DNA of 8,889 bases from Hyphomicrobiales bacterium (GTDB taxonomy: Bacteria > Pseudomonadota > Alphaproteobacteria > Rhizobiales > Aestuariivirgaceae). How positions within the stretch are numbered: the first letter of the stretch is position 1; each line of letters starts with the position of its first letter. The DNA is taken from NCBI GenBank assembly GCA_025356765.1, contig JANXRO010000066.1:1-8889 (forward strand). Reading direction: 5' to 3'. The notes under the pieces were generated by a model. It saw nothing but the letters and a program-made list of their open reading frames with translations, had not been told where the DNA came from and ran no database searches. A program made the position numbers and the translations under genes. Of the stretch, positions 6,274-8,889 are shown one piece after another.

Positions 6274-7551
6274 ATGGCCGCATCAATTTCCGCACATTCT
6301 TATTACATCGACAGCGTCAATCGCATCATCAAAACCCAAGCTTTGCAAGAATCAATCAAAGCAGATGTCTGCATCATCGGTGCCGGCTATACGGGCTTAT
6401 CTGCCGCTTTGGAACTGGCCCAGGCCGGATATAAAGTCGTTGTGCTCGAGGCTGAAACCATCGGCTATGGCGCATCAGGCCGGAACGGCGGACAAATTTG
6501 CACTGGTTTTTCACCCGGCCAGTCACGCCTGGAAGCGCAGCTTGGAAAGGCCGATGCAAAACGATGTTTTGATTTGGCCGAAGAATCCAAACGCTTGCTG
6601 GTTGATCGTATTGCCAACCATAAAATTGATTGCGATCTTCAGTGGGGCTATCTGCATTGCGTGCCAAAGCCCCACCAATTCAAAGATCTTGAAGCCTGGG
6701 CTGAAGAATATGAAACGCTTGGTTATGGCGGCAATACGCTTTTAACCAAACACGAGCTTGAACAAAAGCTGGGCAGCACGGCCTATCATGGCGCTTTGCG
6801 CGAAAGTCATGCCGGCCACATTCACCCCTTGAATTATTGTCTGGGCCTTGCCGATGCAGCAATTAAAGCAGGTGCCACAATCTATGAAAGCTCAGCCGCA
6901 ATGGACATTAACACGGGCACATCACCCTTTGCCATAACAGCCAAAGGCCGTGTCGATGCAAAGTTTATGATCATCGCAGGCAATGCCTATTTGGGCAAAA
7001 CCGTAAAGCCGCTTTATGGGCGCATTATGCCCGTTGCGAGCTATATCGTGGCCACTGAACCCTTGGGTGAGAACCGCGCCAAATCTTTGATCAAAGATAA
7101 TGAAGCAGTGGCGAACACAAATTTCATTGTTGATTATTATCGCCGCTCTGCCGATCACCGCATGCTGTTTGGCGGCCGTGCCAGTTATTCCACGATGGAC
7201 CCGGCAAATCTGCTGCAATCCATGCGCAAGCGGATGACATCAGTTTTTCCACAATTGGACGATGTTGAATTGACCCACGCTTGGGGCGGATTTATTGCCA
7301 TCACATCCAACCGCCTGCCCGATTGCGGCAGGCTTTCGCCCACGGTTTTTTATGCCCATGGCTATTCTGGCCAAGGTGTTGCTCTGTCGGGCCTTTATGG
7401 AAAGCTGATGGCCGAAGCTGTGCGCGGAACTGCTGAGCGTTTTGATTTGCTGGCAAAAGTCAAGCACCTGCCCTTTCCTGGCGGCACACTGCGCACCCCC
7501 ATATTAGTGGCAGCAATGATGTATTACCGTCTTAAGGATGCGTTGGCTTAG
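6274..7551 (+). CDS. puuB: FAD-dependent amine oxidoreductase, probable gamma-glutamylputrescine oxidase (PuuB-like)
   Basis: PuuB oxidises gamma-glutamylputrescine to the aldehyde, releasing ammonia and hydrogen peroxide, after PuuA has made the substrate. From ATG 6274 the protein has 425 residues, the usual size of the family (DAO fold, PF01266). The FAD-binding loop is GAGYTG (36-41), with E59 at the end of the second strand to hold the ribose, followed by GASGRNGGQ (66-74). The C-terminal FAD contact GYSGQGVALSG is present. The frame stays open far upstream, to about 5878, but that stretch is antisense to the ligase gene and has no family similarity. The site before ATG 6274 is weak (AAGAAG), with a purine-rich run further off. 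Divergence from the PuuA-like gene supports the role; other N-gamma-glutamyl amines are possible. Its 3' end overlaps the DUF1638 gene by 20 bp. Confidence 0.87.
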   Translation: MAASISAHSYYIDSVNRIIKTQALQESIKADVCIIGAGYTGLSAALELAQAGYKVVVLEAETIGYGASGRNGGQICTGFSPGQSRLEAQLGKADAKRCFDLAEESKRLLVDRIANHKIDCDLQWGYLHCVPKPHQFKDLEAWAEEYETLGYGGNTLLTKHELEQKLGSTAYHGALRESHAGHIHPLNYCLGLADAAIKAGATIYESSAAMDINTGTSPFAITAKGRVDAKFMIIAGNAYLGKTVKPLYGRIMPVASYIVATEPLGENRAKSLIKDNEAVANTNFIVDYYRRSADHRMLFGGRASYSTMDPANLLQSMRKRMTSVFPQLDDVELTHAWGGFIAITSNRLPDCGRLSPTVFYAHGYSGQGVALSGLYGKLMAEAVRGTAERFDLLAKVKHLPFPGGTLRTPILVAAMMYYRLKDALA

Positions 7552-8182
7552 CCAGGCTTTTCATCTCGCTGGCCAATTCACCAAAACCAACGAAGCGATA
7601 TTCATAAAGCAACCCAAGCCGTGCGGCAGCGGCTTCAGCTGATTGTTGAAGTTGCGCCTCTTCCGTTTGCGCCAAGTAAATCAGTTTTGTATAGTTGCCA
7701 AAATAATCCACCAACAATTCTGGGTGCCGATCAAGCCCCAAGCCTTCCCACATCAATTTATCAAAATGGCGCGCCAAATAATCTGTTAAAAAAAATGACG
7801 TCATGTCCTCATCAGCGCGCGCTGCAAATGCATCATTGCCAGAAAAGAATGCATAGCAATGTGGCCCATCAATGCGCTCCACGCCTTCTTCTGCCAACAT
7901 AGCATCTAGCAAACCACCTGTTCCGCAATCGCCATACATCACAAAAATTTTGGTGTAATTCGCGCGATGCTCTCTAATTTTCTCGCGCAAGGCAGGCACA
8001 ATGAACTGTGGCGTATTATGCCACTTTGCAGGCAGGCACTGAATATCAAACATCTGCCATTGATTGATTTCGATCAAAGACACAATTTCTCGCGCCAAAG
8101 CACCACAAGCCAAAAGCAATACTTGGCCTTTGTTAGTGTGATAGTCATACCGATCAGATGGTTTCAGTTCAGGGGTTTTCAA
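7532..8182 (-). CDS. DUF1638 protein of unknown function
   Basis: The 216-residue protein matches the DUF1638 family through LLLACGALARE (22-32), CLPAKWHN (49-56), YGDCGTGG (83-90) and GPHCYAFFSG (106-115). Four cysteines (26, 49, 86, 109) and H55 fall in these conserved runs and could bind a metal or cofactor; that is my inference. No signal peptide or membrane segment is visible. From general knowledge, family members often sit beside corrinoid methyltransferase genes for methylated amines, but none is in this window, and the biochemical role is not established. The start is TTG 8182: an in-frame TGA lies just upstream, and GAAGG at 8195-8191 sits eight bases before the TTG. It converges with the PuuB-like gene and diverges from the first pilin gene. 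Confidence 0.85.
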   Translation of the reverse strand: MKTPELKPSDRYDYHTNKGQVLLLACGALAREIVSLIEINQWQMFDIQCLPAKWHNTPQFIVPALREKIREHRANYTKIFVMYGDCGTGGLLDAMLAEEGVERIDGPHCYAFFSGNDAFAARADEDMTSFFLTDYLARHFDKLMWEGLGLDRHPELLVDYFGNYTKLIYLAQTEEAQLQQSAEAAAARLGLLYEYRFVGFGELASEMKSLAKPTHP

Positions 8183-8405
8183 TTTTCAAGCCTTCGACGA
8201 ATGATAACGCATATTCATTCAACCATTCAATGAGATATTATTTGCGCATTGTTAACCATCTTGCACACTTGCGCGCAAATTGAGGCTACTCGATCAAATT
8301 GCGAAGTTAGATTTCAGTTCGCGTTAATAGGTTGCAGCTACCTTACGTGCATGTTCGGCGGCATGAGGTTGTTGAGCAGGTGCTGTAAGTAAATTGGAGA
8401 GTAAT
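8183..8405. promoter_or_regulatory. Divergent region between DUF1638 and the first flp gene, with a CtrA-type half-site
   Basis: This 223-bp stretch has no credible gene. TTAACCAT (8252-8259) matches the CtrA half-site. It sits between ATTTGCGC (8240-8247) and its exact inverted copy GCGCAAAT (8273-8280), and the second arm overlaps a perfect palindrome TTGCGCGCAA (8269-8278). The pilin ribosome binding site GGAGAG is at 8396-8401. A GGTGCTG run at 8379-8385 recurs before the second pilin gene. I could not place a -35/-10 pair with confidence. Confidence 0.45.
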
Positions 8406-8567
8406 ATGAAGAAATTTTTGAAGGACGAATCTGGCGCGACTGCAATTGAATATGGTTTGATTGCTGCTGCTATGGGCCTTGGCCTGGTAACTGTTATGCC
8501 AACATTGGCTGGCAGCATCACCGGCAAGTTCGGCTCGCTCGCAGGCCACGTTACTTCTGGTAAGTAA
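8406..8567 (+). CDS. flp: Flp/Fap-type pilin (type IVb prepilin), first copy
   Basis: This 53-residue protein is the major subunit type of Flp (Tad) adhesion pili. A short charged leader (MKKFLKDESG) ends in glycine; prepilin peptidase (TadV/CpaA) should cut between G10 and A11. The mature protein starts ATAIEYGLIAA, with the family glutamate at +5 and tyrosine at +6, then a hydrophobic helix to about residue 36 and a short polar tail ending HVTSGK. It would be held in the inner membrane before assembly. ATG 8406 has a strong GGAGAG at 8396-8401. The gene is too short for many gene finders. It is followed by its own terminator and a second, nearly identical pilin gene. Caulobacter pilA is a CtrA target, and a CtrA-type half-site lies about 150 bp upstream here. 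Confidence 0.93.
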   Translation: MKKFLKDESGATAIEYGLIAAAMGLGLVTVMPTLAGSITGKFGSLAGHVTSGK

Positions 8568-8575
8568 TAAATTCT

Positions 8576-8594
8576 GGGTGCCTTCGTGGCATCC
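8576..8594 (+). other. Short hairpin just after flp copy 1
   Basis: GGGTGCC (8576-8582) and GGCATCC (8588-8594) form a 7-bp stem with one G-T pair and loop TTCGT. It lies 9 bases after the pilin stop and 11 bases before the terminator stem. It has no T tail of its own and could protect the 3' end of the short pilin message; that role is inference. Confidence 0.45.
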
Positions 8595-8605
8595 GAATAT
8601 TCAAG

Positions 8606-8635
8606 AAAGCGCTGACTTTTGTCGGCGCTTTTTTT
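8606..8635 (+). terminator. Intrinsic terminator after flp copy 1
   Basis: AAAGCGCTGAC (8606-8616) pairs with GTCGGCGCTTT (8621-8631) over 11 bp with one G-T wobble and a TTTT loop. It is followed directly by a run of seven T (8629-8635, the first three in the stem). This is a textbook factor-independent terminator and should end the first pilin transcript before the second pilin gene. Confidence 0.9.
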
Positions 8636-8826
8636 ATGCCCAAATGCAAATTAATTTTATCAGTAACCAATTCTTCAGCATATTCAACGCTGATCGGAGA
8701 TGTTTAAAATTGAAACATTCCGCTTCAGACCCCCTTAAAACCTTCACGCTAAAAACTATTTATATCCTCTGAGAGCCTAAGCATAACGCTTAAGACCGGG
8801 ATGGTGCTGAATAACGGAGAGACATT
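8636..8826 (+). promoter_or_regulatory. Spacer upstream of flp copy 2, presumed promoter
   Basis: This 191-bp AT-rich stretch has no credible gene. It must carry a promoter for the second pilin if the preceding terminator works, but I see no clear -35/-10 pair. The ribosome binding site GGAGAG (8816-8821) and a GGTGCTG run (8803-8809) repeat those before the first copy. TTAA at 8651-8654 followed by GTAACCAA at 8663-8670 is only a weak CtrA-like match. Confidence 0.4.
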
Positions 8827-8889
8827 ATGAAGAAATTTTTGAAAGACGAATCAGGCGCAACTGCAATTGAATACGGCCTGATCGCCGCT
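8827..8889 (+). CDS. flp: Flp/Fap-type pilin, second copy, cut by the window edge
   Basis: The first 21 codons are visible and encode MKKFLKDESGATAIEYGLIA plus A, identical in protein sequence to the first copy and including the prepilin peptidase site G10/A11, E+5 and Y+6. Eight of the 21 codons differ between copies (for example AAG/AAA, TCT/TCA, TAT/TAC, TTG/CTG), all silently. The duplication is therefore not recent, or the copies have been held to the same protein by selection. GGAGAG at 8816-8821 is the ribosome binding site. The rest of the gene, and probably the remaining tad/cpa genes, lie to the right. Confidence 0.92.
   Translation, partial: MKKFLKDESGATAIEYGLIAA

Noticed and set aside
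8324..8549. Two minus-strand frames of 67 and 68 codons
   Set aside because: Both are antisense to the first flp gene and its ribosome binding site, with no family features.
8578..8772. 64-codon plus-strand frame between the pilin genes
   Set aside because: It is read straight through the intrinsic terminator and has no ribosome binding site or recognisable domain.

Overview
The window looks like chromosomal sequence from an alphaproteobacterium, most likely of the Hyphomicrobiales (Rhizobiales) type. The reasons are the order prmA / DUF1127 / long three-domain aminopeptidase P, a periplasmic YcbB-type L,D-transpeptidase, a DUF1638 protein, Flp (Tad-type) pilins and a perfect TTAA-N7-TTAA box of the CtrA type. 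GC content is middling by eye, lower than in many members of that order. I see no tRNA, rRNA, CRISPR array, insertion sequence or prophage.

Layout, left to right. Bases 1-62 are the last codons of an OmpA-family protein. prmA (64-990, +) follows almost without a gap. Its last codons pass through a hairpin that serves better as the terminator of the convergent small DUF1127 gene (994-1188, -). A 245-bp divergent region (1189-1433) holds the CtrA-type box and a mirror-symmetric pair of extended -10 elements, and then comes the aminopeptidase P gene (1434-3215, +). It converges on, and overlaps by 4 bp, an L,D-transpeptidase gene (3212-4807, -). That gene lies just downstream of a PuuA-like glutamine synthetase family gene (4843-6192, -). 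An 81-bp divergent spacer separates this gene from a PuuB-like FAD oxidoreductase (6274-7551, +), which overlaps a convergent DUF1638 gene (7532-8182, -) by 20 bp. The right end holds two tandem flp pilin genes, one complete (8406-8567, +) and one cut by the window edge (8827-8889, +), separated by a strong intrinsic terminator.

How the genes fit together. The PuuA-like ligase and PuuB-like oxidase are the first two enzymes of a gamma-glutamylated polyamine (putrescine-type) catabolic route; the later steps (PuuC, PuuD) are not in the window. The flp pair probably opens a tad/cpa pilus locus to the right. The CtrA-type sites would fit cell-cycle control, as known for Caulobacter pilA, but that is inference. 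Several genes use non-ATG starts: prmA GTG, DUF1127 GTG, DUF1638 TTG. I did not find a clearly new multi-gene system. The most unusual signals are regulatory: the symmetric promoter pair, the terminator embedded in prmA, the repeats in the divergent promoters and the silently diverged pilin pair.
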